From Chondrus crispus (taxonomy: Eukaryota; Rhodophyta; Florideophyceae; Gigartinales; Gigartinaceae): a stretch of 64,000 nt of DNA. Positions within the stretch are counted from its first letter, which is position 1; the number at the start of each line of letters is the position of its first letter. The stretch is taken from positions 181,838-245,837 of the forward strand of contig NW_005178780.1 of the NCBI RefSeq assembly GCF_000350225.1, given 5' to 3'. A model generated the notes under the pieces. The model saw only the letters and a program-made list of their open reading frames with translations. It was not told the DNA's origin and made no database searches. A program made the translations under genes and the position numbers. Shown one piece after another: positions 1 through 11,538 of the stretch.

Positions 1-2
1 AA

Positions 3-1658
3 GGTCCATCTTCTAATCAAGAAGATATATATAGAGGAAATGCTGCTATTCTCCGCACAAACCTTTATAAGACCTCACTCGACTCCTGGGCGATGAAGCC
101 ATTAGTATCAACGGCTGGTATGAAGGAGGGCACGGTCAATGAAATACAGGTTCTAAGGGCCATACCAGCTTTTATTGAAAAACACTGTGTTTTCGATGCT
201 TCAGTTGCGCATCAGAAACTGCTTCCTTTATTCGGTACCCAATATAGAGCGGACTACGTCCGAAGTGTTGGCCTTGTTGCGTCAAAATCAAACCCAATGC
301 TCGCAGATGGCCCTGATGGACTGATAGGGCTAACACATGATGATGGGAATGCTGTTTGTGCTGCCATAGAAGTGAAAACCATGGCATCTCCCAATACAAT
401 TCAGAAGGCAAAAAGGAGGAGGGACGCCTACAGCCGATTTGTTTCTATAGAAGATGTAGGGAACTCTGCATCTGCTGCAGCTCATTTCAAGTAATTAGTG
501 GATACCACGGGGTACAGGTTTCAATGTATTCACCATTGTTTAGTAACGTCACTGAGGAGGGTTTTATATATTGTTGCAAAAGGCAGCCACAATGGAGTTG
601 GGGAAATACTATATGCAGCCCTTATAGAGTTTGCAGATGTGGCGACATCCTCTTATTCCTTTTGGATGAATGCAGTGCGATTAAGTGCCTTTGACTGTGT
701 GGGCAAACATGCCTCTCACATACCTTCTGAATACGACCTTTTACTAAGTGGAAGCCACTCCCCTGATCTGTATTCATTGGTCTCGCATTATAATTTGTGT
801 AGGGGCTATAAAAGGCTCGTAGATGCTAACGGGCCGTTACCGCCCAGTAGAATGATACGTCCTACATTGTTGGTTTAATGGAACGCCTTGAAGGGGGGTG
901 TAGATGAAGTCAGTCGGGCACTGAAAAGCTTGGCCTACACTAACTCGAGCGAAAACCCGATCGTTAGTATAATTGGGAGACTGATTTGTGGGCAGGTTTG
1001 TAACGCTGCAATTGTTCATCGCATAGCTATCGCACGCACAAAAGGGTATTTATTGGCTTCAGAGGAGCATGCTACTACGAAAGAAGGATATAAGAAAACG
1101 CGTCATCTTGTAACATCGTGTGCAGCATTTTGGTCTTTTGCGAGGTGTCTTGCACGGGAATATGTTAACATGGAGTCGGAAAGGCGAGACTCCAACACGA
1201 CCCTCTGCCAAATGGTCTCTAACAGAAATATTATATACTCAACAGGGAACCAGGGCAATTTTCAGGCTGGAACGCATGCCAACATGAGGCACATGTACAC
1301 AACGGATGTTGTACAAAAGTACAACAGAAGGGAGTATTCAGTAAGGCGTCTAAACGGTTATGAAGAGCATCAGGCAATCAAAGGGAGGGCTGCATATTGT
1401 AGTTTGTGTTCGTTTACTCATACTATAATGTACAGGCAGAAGCGTTTCCAAAAGAAAGGTGGATCTAAGATGCGACAGTGGTGCGTGTTGTGCTCGCAGC
1501 CAATCTGCCGCTCGTGTTGGGATATATGGAATACGGAAAGCGGCTCCCGAAAGCCAAAATTAGTCCTGCGGAGTTGGCTAAGCTCAAGGAGAAAGCAAGA
1601 ACGTCTACGTGAATACATGAGCATCAGAATTGTAACGGTTAGAGCACGAAAGGGGTGA
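3..1658 (+). pseudogene. piggyBac-like transposase fragment with PD-(D/E)XK domain (copy 1)
   Basis: The C-terminal part of a transposase of the same family as the 2585-7977 element, cut by the left window edge. One frame stays open from base 3 to the TGA at 1656-1658 except for in-frame TAA codons at 492-494 and 876-878, so it is a relic or has been read through. Visible parts in order are a nuclease-like core (DGPDG near 310, then IEVKT near 370, the P-D...E-x-K pattern of YqaJ/lambda-exonuclease type folds), a helical segment with the piggyBac-type phrase KGGVDE near 890-905, and a cysteine-rich C-terminal zinc ribbon (CSLC, CVLC, CRSC; 1398-1520). It matches the minus-strand copy block by block but is clearly diverged from it, so these are two families or old copies. 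No matching terminal repeat was seen. Confidence 0.6.
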
Positions 1659-1945
1659 CGGACAATGCGCATTACATCGTACATATCTTGCAAACTTGGG
1701 AGAAGGATCCTAGAATTGGTAGAGTTCTCCCAGAATTGGAAGAACTCCCCCACGGTCGTTGCGAGAGTTTCTCCCACTTTTTCCCCCAAAAAAAGTTTAG
1801 GTGACCATAACTTGATCCCTCTCCGTCTGCAATACCAGGCGCTTCGTTTGTAGCTGCATATCCACTGGGGTATTCGAGCGCGCAGCTCCAAACCGATATT
1901 GCTTTGGAACAAAATGACAGGGAAAAGATTTTCTATATTTGCAAG
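1659..1945. other. no gene seen; AG-rich short repeats
   Basis: No coding potential is recognisable. The phrase agttctcccag/gagtttctccca recurs several times between 1718 and 1962, probably the decayed 3' flank of the relic to the left. Nothing else is supported. Confidence 0.3.
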
Positions 1946-2260
1946 TCAAAAGTTCTCCCAGATTTTTGAGCACAGGGCTACAGTGCAGCAGTAAGAATAC
2001 GATATGTGCGACTGTGCAGTACCCTTGGGTACTGTGCAGAAGCAACTGTGCGGTCGGCCTCTTTCCAACCTGTCCTGAGGCATTGGATAGCGGCGCTCAA
2101 ACTCGGCTTCAGAGAAGGTTGGGTCGCCTGCACTATGGCGACATAAGTAATCCTTATATATTATAAATGCAGCCTGCACGCGCTGTATATCTCTGTTTGC
2201 GTTCTTGCCCTTGCGAGAACCGCCTCTCGGCCCCAGCAGTTCGGACAGTACTGACATCAC
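1946..2260 (-). pseudogene. PIF/Harbinger transposase N-terminal fragment
   Basis: A 104-codon minus-strand frame. Its first 70 residues contain a basic glycine-rich start (GPRGGSRKGKNANRD), then a helical stretch with IIYKDYL and FERRYPMPQDRLERG. This resembles the region before the DDE domain in PIF/Harbinger transposases (GGSRPGR...DRD..., then LYxDYF and FRRRFRMxRxLFxRI). The rest of the protein is absent. It is a scrap; the assignment rests on pattern memory only. Confidence 0.4.
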
Positions 2261-2580
2261 TGTCGTCCCACAGCTAATGATAACTGCTATGGCATAGTTT
2301 TCTAGCTCCTAGTCGGAACTCAGGCCAGAATCGGAACATGTAGGGAAGGAAACTGGGGGGGTTTGGATGGAGCGGGCGAGGGGAGGGGACAGTCTTTGGT
2401 TTGGTCTGAATTATGGATGGAACACCAGTGGGGATGATCAGGTTTTAGGAAAGAGCCCAAAAACGTATTTTGGTCTGGCCAATAGCAGCACAACAGATTT
2501 TGGTCTTTGGGCTGATGCGGTGGGGATGTTCTAACCCTGTGCTCCGGTTTGTGACGGGTCATAAAAAGTGAGCCCCGAGC
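2261..2580. other. left flank of the piggyBac-like element, no gene seen
   Basis: No frame here looks like a protein and no repeat was recognised. It ends at the TTAG duplicated by the neighbouring element. Confidence 0.3.
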
Positions 2581-2584
2581 TTAG
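2581..2584. repeat. target site duplication TTAG (left)
   Basis: Identical to 7978-7981 at the other end of the element. TTAG departs from the strict TTAA preference of known piggyBac elements. Confidence 0.75.
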
Positions 2585-2990
2585 CCCCGTTACAAATTCG
2601 TGATATTTTTGCGCACTCTAGCGAAGCGTGAAATTTTTCTGAAATAGTGACACTCACGTTCCCACGGTGTGCATAGAGTGGTATCACTCCTTGGAATCAC
2701 GCCACACCTCCAAGGTGGTTTTTTGCACTTTGGCAAATCGTGAAAGTTTATGAAATAGTGACATTCACGTTCTCACAGTGAGCAACGTGATATCACTTTT
2801 GGAATCACGCCGTGGATCGTGCGGCATTCACTATACGCCCCCCAGATATCCCGTTCTCTCCTTGAAACGGCAATCCAGCTCTCTCCTCCCCCCGCAACCC
2901 TCTCCGCCCTTGCACTATCTGTCGTCCGCTGCGAGCAGCCCTTCCTTCCCCCTTCCACTCTCCGTTTACTCACTGGGCTGCACCGCGTCT
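2585..2990. repeat. left terminal inverted repeat, 406 bases
   Basis: The reverse complement matches 7572-7977 along its whole length with few mismatches. Internally it holds several copies of a tATCACg / cgTGAta type motif (for example near 2650, 2690, 2755, 2790 and 2808), perhaps transposase binding sites. The inner half is a pyrimidine-rich tract. Confidence 0.85.
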
Positions 2991-3252
2991 CCTCTCCTTT
3001 CGGACGAGCTTATTACCCTCTCCAGCTACAATTCCTATACCCGTCACATTTGTCAGCTGTATTTGATTATCAATGACAGGACCTAGAGTTCTGAATTCTG
3101 TATTTTTACATGACGTTGTGGTAGGTTTTGAACTTTCGAAAGAACTACAAATACACGAAGGCAGTTTCCAGAGATATTCTTTCACACTTATTCCGTATGA
3201 GTGAACTAAACGTTCATGAATATGATTTAGAGTGCTTTCATACATGCCATTT

Positions 3253-6200
3253 TTAAAAGTCCTCATGCCAGTCCTCATGGAGACTTCTCTCATGAGAATT
3301 CTTCAATGACCTTCCCCGTTGCAATACCATTTTGGTTTGTCTTTCAATTTCTGCATCTGTTACTTTGGCTCGCGACAGAATTTCTGTCGTGTGCCAAGGT
3401 ATCCAACATGCTTTTCAAACAGCCTGACGGCAACCACTACACAATTCTGTGGTTCTGGCCCCTCCTCGTCTTTCGTGTTTTTTCTCGCCTACCTCGAACA
3501 CATAAGACAAATAACATAAGCTGCAATACACATTCTTTCGCCCCTTCTTGACGTGAGATTCAATATTGGACAGACGTCGTTCTCGATCGGACTGCCTGTT
3601 GTATTTTGCTATTATATTGCGCTTGTACAGAGGACTAACAGACGCAGTCGAATTAGAATCTGTTTCCTGTCCCGAAACAGCCACATCTGTTGTCGAGCGG
3701 TTATACTTTTAGTAAACCTCTTCTGCTAGACGCCTTGCAAAATCCGCGAAAGAGTAGCACCTGGAGACCTTCTTTCGTACTGCGTTATATCCAGGGGGCT
3801 TTTCCACTTTTTTGTACACATCTGTATCTGAGAGTGAACCATTCCTTTTCGCGATAGATAATCTGTGTAAAACTGCAGCGTTATTGATTTGAGAGCATAT
3901 GAGACGTCCAATGACACTAACTATCGGATTCTCGGAGGCATTTGTGTAGGTTAAACTTTTGAGTGACCTGCTGAGCTCATCTAGTAGAGGAGTAGTACTC
4001 CTCCTTTCAGGTGGTTCCAGAAAACCAAAGCAGCAGGTCGTATCATTCGGGCGGGGGGTAGGTGTCCTGACTCCTCAGCAAGCTGTTTGTACACGTGACT
4101 TAGACTGTAAAAATTTGCGTATGAGAACAGATCCGTTGCGTAACTTTCTTTTAACATTTCATTGTACTCCTTTGGGATATGCTCTGCTTCTTTCTCGATC
4201 CAAGAGAAGCAGCTTAGTGTCAATGATCATATGCAATAAATGTACTCACTTTGTAGAGATGTACTGAATTGAAGGATAGTGGCGTAAATAATCTCTCCTA
4301 CTCCACAGTTGCTGCCTTTCGCAACCACAAAGAGTACTTGCTTCACATTCATTGTGCGTGCATGATGTAAGCAGTGAGATCTATACGCCGGTGTAGGCAC
4401 GAGCCTAAAAGTTTATCCCTCACACATGAGTCACTCCCGATATTGTTCAAAACAGTTAATTCTGAAAACGATTGAAGCCGCACTCTTGCAGCCTCAATTG
4501 TGTTGGGAGCGGTCATGGTCTTAATTTCGACCCCTGCTACAAACGAATCTCCCTCAGCATTCGAACGAGCAATCACCGCGTCTGGCGAGTCAGCGAGGGC
4601 TGGTACTGTAGCCGAACCCACCAGACCCGTCACTCTTACATATTCAATTATCAGTTTTTGGCAGGTCTCTGAGCTCGTAAAATTTATAGAGCTCCTAGCG
4701 GAAAGATGCATAGCGACGTGGTTGTCAAAATAAGGAAGTGCCCTTAAAACCTGCTCTTCGTTGACCGATCCTTCTCTCATGCCCGGAGTACTCACCAGAG
4801 GCTTCATCATCCATGAATTGAGAGATTTTCTGTACATGCTCCTCCGAAAAGCAATTTTATGAGCCTCTGTGATGATGAAGTCCTCGTTCTCTTCGAACGC
4901 TGGAACCGCAATTTCTTCTGTTCCGTCCTTAATTCTGTCACGTAATAGCAATAGATTCTGAATCAGTATTTGCTTCCGTAAGGAGGACGGCTGCCTCCGA
5001 TTCACATTTACGAAAACATTGAGGATTTCTTCTTTTCGCCAGAATTGCAGCGCCTCAGCTGTGCAAGATTTGAGTACATTGATAGCAGATACCAAATTGC
5101 TTGTATGAGGCTTGTTCAAAGCTCTGATATTCAAATTTGATAACAAACTACTCCATTTAGATGTAAGTACGTCGGTAGCCTCCCCTAGATGCTGTGAAAG
5201 CCTGTGGGCGCCCGCCACAATCGAAAAGTTTGACAATATGTTTCCTAGTACCTGCATGATTCTGTCGAAGTCAACGGCAACTGATGTCAAAAATACGTGT
5301 GTCGTTCGCGACGTGAACTGAAAAGCTCTTGCGATGAACCATCCTGGATCTTCGGATTGTAGTAGCGTGTAATGCTTGAGTAAACTTAAGGACTGAGATA
5401 CTTTGTACGATGGTAAAAAAAGAATCTCTGATCTCGACGGTCCCCTTCGCTTTGCACGCCCCAGATACAATTCTTCACTTCTATCGTGGAGGACCTGAAA
5501 TTCAACAATGCTTTCAGGCCCTATCACTCTCATGAAGGACGACTTTGGGACAAGCACAAAATTCTTACTGTCAAACATTCGCAGGTTGTTGTGATAAATT
5601 GCAGCCACTCGGCCTGAAAAACTCTCTCTGTCTACTGCCGCCTCAATTCTTTTCCCGCCCCCAGCTGTCGATTTTCGATGCGCTTTGTATATTGCACGAC
5701 AGTCCTTCTCGCTCACGACCATCCCTTTATGTCACTTCCTTATTGGGCCATCTCCGAAGACGAACGGATAATCCAGAGTTCTTTTGTGAGTTCCTAATCC
5801 CGTCGCACAGAGCTTATCATTTATGAAGTCAATAGTTTCTTTCGAGTTGTAGCCGCCATCTGCAGCAAAAATTGAGTTAGTCATCGGTGAGATACTACCG
5901 GTGGTTGGAACGCCTTGGATCAGTTGGACTAAACCTTTCCAAATATGAATCGCTTTCTCTTGCGGTCTTGAGTGGTGACTGGCAAGAAAAACAGGGTTCA
6001 GAGCTGAGCACATGGCGTTATTATCAGGTTCCAGTGCTTTTTGGGGATTATTGAGATGGCTCAAATTGGTAAACTGGGAAACAGCTCTTGATCTTAGTCT
6101 TTGGTGATCGTCATCCAGGCTGAAAACCGTCACTCCCGGTATGTAAAGAATGCCTCGATTCACAGCGGCCGTTTCTTGTTCCATTTCCGTTATTAAAGAA

Positions 6201-7435
6201 TTTTCGCGTTTAGGTTGGTTTGCCCAAACATTTCCGGAGACGTGAACGCGCTGTCTGCGCTCTGCTGTACACGACAACGCCGACCAGACTCGATCATAGA
6301 GCTCCCCGCTGATTCCCATTTGAAAGAAGAACCTTTTGTTCTTCGGCTCCGTTATACACGCTACATATGCTCCGTAAGATGCCGCCAGTACATGTAGAAT
6401 TATGACACCCTTTAGTTCAGTAACACTGACACATTTCTCATCTGGCTCGTGTAAGATACGATTCACAATTGCACTCAGCTTTTCAAGCAAGGACGTTGTA
6501 AGAAAAACATCCATAATAGATTACCGAGAAAGGTTGGTCTCCGTTAACATGCTGCCCCCCGATTGCAGAGATTGTAATTCTTTTCTGATGTTGGCGAGAA
6601 TGGAGTTTGCTTCCGTAACAAATCTCAATCCTAGCTGTTCATCCACACTGTCAACCACCAATTCAACTTTCTCAAATGGTGATCCGTATATCCAATTAGA
6701 CAATCCCCCAGTTCTTTGTGATTGTCCTCGCCTTTGTAGATATTCATTATCTGAAAAAACGTCGTCTTTGTCGCTTAGATCATCGCACAAATTATTTCCC
6801 ATATCCATACACTCACTGAGTTCATTCCTAAAAAGATCGGACCATAAGTCCTCCGATACAGTACGGGTTGCCTCTATTGCATTAGATTGATTCGAAACAG
6901 AGTGACGATTGACCTGACAAAGTCCCTGCACTCTTCAAATATCCATTACCTCTGTATCAGACAAATAATTCTTGAAGCTATTTTGTCCTTCTCCTTCTCT
7001 ATTGTCGTTCGCGGTCGATGATGATGAGCTGGAGTCCGATCGCGTTTCTTGAGTCGAACCACACCGAAAACTAGGATCAGATGAGTGGTCACTAATTTGT
7101 GAAGAGCCACTGCCATTGGAGGATGCCACAGGAGAATCAAAGCAAATCTTCTTGACGACCATATCTCTGGGCTCATTCGAGGCTAATTTATGACCCTCAT
7201 CCATTCTGCCTTCAAAATCATGGTCTTGTGAACCGTCAAAACCCGCAGAAGAAATGATATTACTTCTAAAATGGCCGGCGGATGCATCCGAGCGACCAAC
7301 GTAATTTACCTCATCCTCAAAGCTTTTCTCGGAATGGCAACATTCTCCAGCTGAACTCTTTCTCTTCTTCCATGAGGGCGGAGTAGGCTCATACGCAGAT
7401 ATTTCTCTTGATTCTGTCATTAGTGTATGTGTCAT
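3253..7435 (-). pseudogene. piggyBac-like transposase with embedded YqaJ-type nuclease domain (copy 2)
   Basis: The gene starts at ATG 7435 and keeps one frame down to about 4350, with in-frame stops at 6935-6937, 6521-6523, 5732-5734 and 4349-4351. It then changes frame twice and ends near 3253. Order of parts: an acidic Ser-rich N-terminus (7435-6521); a DDE-like region with LDDDHQRL (first Asp) and AADGGYN (second Asp) followed by GTHKR (6514-5732); a helical linker with YHNN; a PD-(D/E)XK core with ADSPDAV and VEIKTM (about 4620-4500); and a zinc ribbon with CSLC and CSGC (about 3530-3400). The GTHKR motif, the KGGV phrase and the terminal zinc ribbon recall IS4/piggyBac transposases. The nuclease domain in the same frame is not part of ordinary piggyBac proteins. 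Assignment to piggyBac is inferred. Confidence 0.6.
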
Positions 7436-7571
7436 AAGCTTCCAGAGCAGCGAAAAAGGGCGACCGTTTCACGAGGAGAAGCATTCGTCAGTCAGAAAGC
7501 GGCAGCGGGTTCTGTGTTGGCATGGGAAGTAAATAGCACGATGGCATCCAGAAAGATTCTTGAGATCCTTC

Positions 7572-7977
7572 AGACGCGGTGCAGCCCAGTGAGTAAACGG
7601 AGAGTCGAAGGGGGAAGGAAGGGCTGCTCGCAGCGGACGACAGATAGTGCAAGGGCGGAGAGGGTTGCCGGGGGAGGAGAGAGCTGGATTGCCGTTTCAA
7701 GGAGAGAACGGGATATCTGGGGGGCGTATAGTGAATGCCGCACGATCCACGGCGTGATTTCAAAAGTGATATCACGTTGCTCACTGTGAGAACGTGAATG
7801 TCACTATTTCATAAACTTTCACGATTTGCCAAAGTGCAAAAAATCACCTTGGAGGTGTGGCGTGATTCCAAGGAGTGATACCACTCTATGCACACTGTGG
7901 GAACGTGAGTGTCACTATTTCAGAAAAACTTCACGCTTCGCTAGAGTGCGCAAAAATATCACGAACTTGTAACGGGG
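7572..7977. repeat. right terminal inverted repeat, 406 bases
   Basis: Partner of 2585-2990; same length and nearly the same sequence in inverted orientation. It is followed directly by the TTAG duplication at 7978-7981. Confidence 0.85.
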
Positions 7978-8093
7978 TTAGAGCAACTTCACTCATGTCC
8001 TTGGCAAACAGACAAATGAACAAAAAATTTAAAAACTTGTAGTTACATTATTGGCCGTGCTAAACTTGATGGGTTTTTAGTTTGCTCTCCACG

Positions 8094-8640
8094 ATGCCAG
8101 CTCCACCAGTACGAAATACAACCATAGACCAAATGTGGCTTGACGAGATGGCCGATGACAACATTGATACAACAACCCTTTCGTTGCTCGAAGACAGCGA
8201 CGATGAAAAGAAACCAGGGAAACACGGCGGTTCTCTGCCAGGGCGATCAGGCAACATTGAACGTGGTCGGGTTGAAGCATCAAAGCGTCTTTTCCAGGAC
8301 TACTTTTCTGACAATCCTGTCTACAATTGTCAACAGTTCTGTCGCCGTTTTCGTCTCTCGCGCCTCGTTTTCACTCGCATTGTATAGGCATTGGAAGCTT
8401 ATGACCCCTACTTCACTCAACGTAAGGACTGCGCAGGGCGCCTGGGATTCACAAGTCTACAAAAATGCACGGCTGCGATCAGGGTTTTAGCGTACCGGTA
8501 TGCGGCCGATTGCATAGATGAGTACGTGAGAATGGGGCAGTCTACAGTGCTGGATTGTTTGCAGCATTTTTTTCACGGAGTGGTGGGGTGTTCCGGGGAA
8601 GAGTACTGTCGTATACCCACAGAGCAGACTACCGCACGGA
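8094..8640 (+). pseudogene. Harbinger transposase, N-terminal piece
   Basis: Starts at ATG 8094 and runs in one frame with a single in-frame TAG at 8385-8387. It has an acidic N-terminus, then LFQDYFSDNP and FCRRFRLSRLVFTRIV, a helical segment with YDPYFTQRKD and RVLAYRYAADCIDEY, an HTH-like MGQSTVLDCLQHFF, and finally GEEYCRIPTE, which corresponds to the conserved eYLR-PT block just before the catalytic domain. The following LTR begins at 8641. The block with the two catalytic Asp residues is absent on both sides of the nested elements, so the gene could not encode an active enzyme. Confidence 0.75.
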
Positions 8641-8837
8641 TGCCACGTGTGCTAGCGTACACGCGTAATACTAGCAGACTACCGCTTGGCCGACACGTGC
8701 ACTGCTGTACACGTACGCCAGATTACGATGGCTCGGCACGCGCGCGCGCTCGCTACACGTGGGCCCAACCGCCCACGTATATACCGTACACCGCCGTCCG
8801 AAGACCTCCGCACGCTCGCGCCAGTCATTATACTACA
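8641..8837 (-). repeat. 3' LTR of gypsy A
   Basis: Direct repeat of 33198-33393. The polypurine tract lies on the minus strand at about 8838-8850, immediately upstream of TGTAGTATAATGAC. Confidence 0.8.
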
Positions 8838-8927
8838 GACCTCCCCCCTTAGTTTTCGCTACGTTCCAGTAGCGACCCTCTACTCGACCGCGCTGTTCCG
8901 TTGCAGACGTTTCCTTCCGTCGCGCGC

Positions 8928-10614
8928 GATGCAGGGACAGAAACCCCTACGTGCGGACGATCATGCCTCCTGGCTCGTCAGCGAGCTGGCGGTATATAAC
9001 GCCGCAGGTTCATCCGATTCGGAGAGCGCGTCTTCCGATTTCCCCCACGCGATCCACATTGACCCCTCAACTCTCCCCCAACACTCCCCTGCGAACTCAG
9101 AAACCTCCTCCGACAGCGACGACGACATCCCTCTACAGCAGCTCTTCAACCAACCGATGGACGGTCATCACGACACCTCTGCCGTGCGCGCGTACAGCCA
9201 GCCGTTGAGCCCCTCTCGGGCTCCATAGGCGGCGCCGGTCGGTCCCACCTTACAGCCGCGGCGACGCCTTCGCGACGGCCTGCAGCCGGCCACTGTAGTG
9301 GCGGGGCCCGCGCAAGCGCCAATTGATTCGTCCGTACCAGTCGGTTCGCCACCGCTGGGCGTCCAAGCACCACAGTCCTCGCCGCTGCCCCTCGTGGGCG
9401 CGGCTCCAAGAACGGTTGAGGCGGACCCGGGGCTCCCTGTGGAGCTGCAGCCGCCTCCCATGTCGCCTCTGCCAGCTGCGGGCACGGCGCCCACAAGGGC
9501 CGCTTCCAAGGCGCCGCACGCGGTTCCGGCGCCGTCGAGTACCGTACCGCTTCCATCGGCCGGACGGGGGGCGACAACGCCGTTCTTCACGAAGTGTCCC
9601 AACCCGCGGCTGATCGCGCGGCGCGAGGAACCGTTTGGTGAGCGCGGCGTCCTCTTCCGCCTCTCGAAGGGGCTCATCGATTTAATCCGCTCGGTCGGTA
9701 TCGCGGAAATCCTCGAGGGTACGGCATTTAACGCGACGCACGCGAAGCAGCTACTGGCCTTCACCGAGGGTATGGATTGGAGCGGCCGACCGGACTTTGT
9801 GTGGTTCAGCTGGCACCAGCGGTGCACCTTACCGATGCCCTCCGGAGCCGAGGCCGAGGCCAGTGCCAACGGTGGCGCCGCGGCCCCCGGTCCAGCTGGC
9901 GCGACCGTTGCCGTCGACGTGGAAGGCACGGTCGACACAGTCGACGCGGGTGACACGGGCGGATTGCTTGCCGATGCCGGTGTCGCGCCCGCGCGCGATG
10001 CTGCAACCGGTGCAGTGAGAAGCGTTGTCGAGACCGCGATACGGGCCCGCGGCGGATCTGCTTGCGTGGCTTCGATCCAGAGCGACTCACCGAAGAGGTT
10101 TATACCAGCGCGACGCGACTTAAGAGAACCGCCCGGTGTCGTGGGAATTTCGGCCCCCACCCCAAGCCCCCCACACATCAGCGTGGTGACCGGTACCGAA
10201 GGCGCTCATTGTCCCGCTCCGATGCCACTTCCTTCCCCTCCGCAACCGTTCGGCCGGTCTTCCCCGGAGCGCCTCCGCAAGGATGCCGAGTTCACTGCCC
10301 TGCAGTACGCTTGCTCTTTCGAGGGGGCAACAGTTCCTTCGTCGGTTGAGCGGGCGCTACTGCAGGCGCGCGAGTGGATGCACCAAGTCAAGCAGTTGAG
10401 GACGACCGTCCCAGCGTTCCGAGAGGCCTCCACCGCGGCGGAGCGTGAGGTCGTCGACCATCACGAGAAGCTCCGCGGCGTGCAAGACATCCTCGCAGTT
10501 GTCAGCCAACGCCTCCCGGCGCCGCCGATACCTGCCGCTACGGTCGGGTCCCCTCGCCCCGCGCCCGAAGATGCCGCGGCGGCTCCGCCGGCTAAGCGCA
10601 CGCGTCGTTCTTGA
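8928..10614 (+). pseudogene. antisense coding region between gypsy A pol and its 3' LTR
   Basis: A plus-strand, GC-rich coding region opposite in direction to the element's pol. It occupies the whole interval between the chromodomain and the 3' LTR and would be transcribed from the LTR side. The product is Ala/Pro-rich and acidic at the start. In the middle is a compact block (about 9570-9830) with LFRLSKGLIDLIRSVGIAEIL and DFVWFSWHQRC. It ends in a long helical, probably coiled-coil segment with a basic tail (AKRTRRS). I recognise no family. Extra antisense frames in this position are known from some plant gypsy and copia lineages. Confidence 0.5.
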
Positions 10615-10789
10615 GCCTCCACTCGTTGGTCACCTCTTTTCGCGTAGCCCAATAGGGGCCTCGCTTCCCATGAACGGAACCGATTAACGGTGACCCTAGC
10701 ACTTGTCCGCGGCGTGCGCGAGCGGGGATGCGCAGCACGTGACGGAGAAGTCTTCCTGACGGTCCGGTCATGCGAGACCTCAGGGCGCG

Positions 10790-11538
10790 CTACGCTTGCA
10801 CACGTGCCCGCCCTTGGCGCGTACGCCAATACCGGTTGTTAACCGGCTGCGGGAGCCCCTCGGAGGGCTCATAAGTATCGTCCGGAGCGGCGTACTCGTA
10901 CCAGCGAACCTTATACTCGATGCCGCCGCGGGTCGTACAGTGTCCGGTGAGGCGGTCAACGACGTATTCCACGCGGGGCGTTGCGGCTTGTGCGTCCGAT
11001 GCGGATGAGATGGCCGGGGTGACAGTATCCCTCGGCCCACGCGGCAATTTCGTAACGCGGTCGATGCTCACGCGGTTCTCCACACCGTCCTGCTCGATGA
11101 GGACTGTGGTATCCGTAGCAGAGCCTACGCGAAACGGACCCTCTGTCTTCTGTAGTAGTTTGACAAAAAGCTCGTCCGTTCCGGTCGTACCTTGCGCACG
11201 CGTGCGGCGCTCGACGCTTGTCAACGGGCGGGGCGGGCGATCGACGTAGAAGAAATCGCCCGCCACAACGACCGAATTGAAGCGGCCCTTCTTGTCAAAA
11301 TCGTCCTTGTACCGCTTTTGCGATGTGGTTAATTTCGTCCGAGCACGGTCAAACGCGTCGCGAAGCTTGCGCAGCGTAGCGCGCTTGTACTGCACCGGGG
11401 TCCACGGGTCCTCTAGATGGTTCCCTGAGTCCTGCGGTACAGTACCGGGTAGAATCAATCCGGACGATGGCCGCGTTAACACCAGGTCGAACGGAGTCGT
11501 CTCTGTCGACTGGTGGACCTGCCTATTGTAAGCGAAGG
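10790..11538 (-). pseudogene. gypsy A integrase C-terminus and chromodomain
   Basis: Contains the integrase tail (NRQVHQSTETTPFDLVLTRP, FNSVVVAGDFFYVDRPP, VSIDRVTKLP) and a chromodomain-like end (VEYVVDRLTGH, EYKVRWYEYAAPDDTYEPSEGLP). Chromodomains are known to steer chromovirus integration towards particular chromatin. Confidence 0.75.

Larger units (their letters stand above)
2585..7977 (-). mobile_element. 5.39 kb piggyBac-like DNA transposon with long TIRs
   Basis: The element is bounded by inverted repeats of 406 bases (2585-2990 and 7572-7977) and flanked by identical TTAG tetranucleotides (2581-2584 and 7978-7981). The termini read CCCCGTTACAA at both ends. The only gene is a degenerate minus-strand transposase filling most of the interior. 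A four-base TTA-containing duplication and C-rich termini are compatible with piggyBac (canonical TTAA, CCC ends), as is the protein. The TIR arms are nearly identical by eye while the gene carries several in-frame stops, which suggests a recently moved non-autonomous copy mobilised in trans rather than an old one. Confidence 0.8.

Noticed and set aside
2773-3086. Frames on both strands over the left TIR, repeated at 7488-7789
   Set aside because: They arise because the TIR sequence is present twice; they are not genes.
9146-10178. Minus-strand frames of 143 and 336 codons
   Set aside because: They overlap the plus-strand antisense region of gypsy A. High GC makes long frames on both strands; the plus frame continues further and has better helical and basic features.
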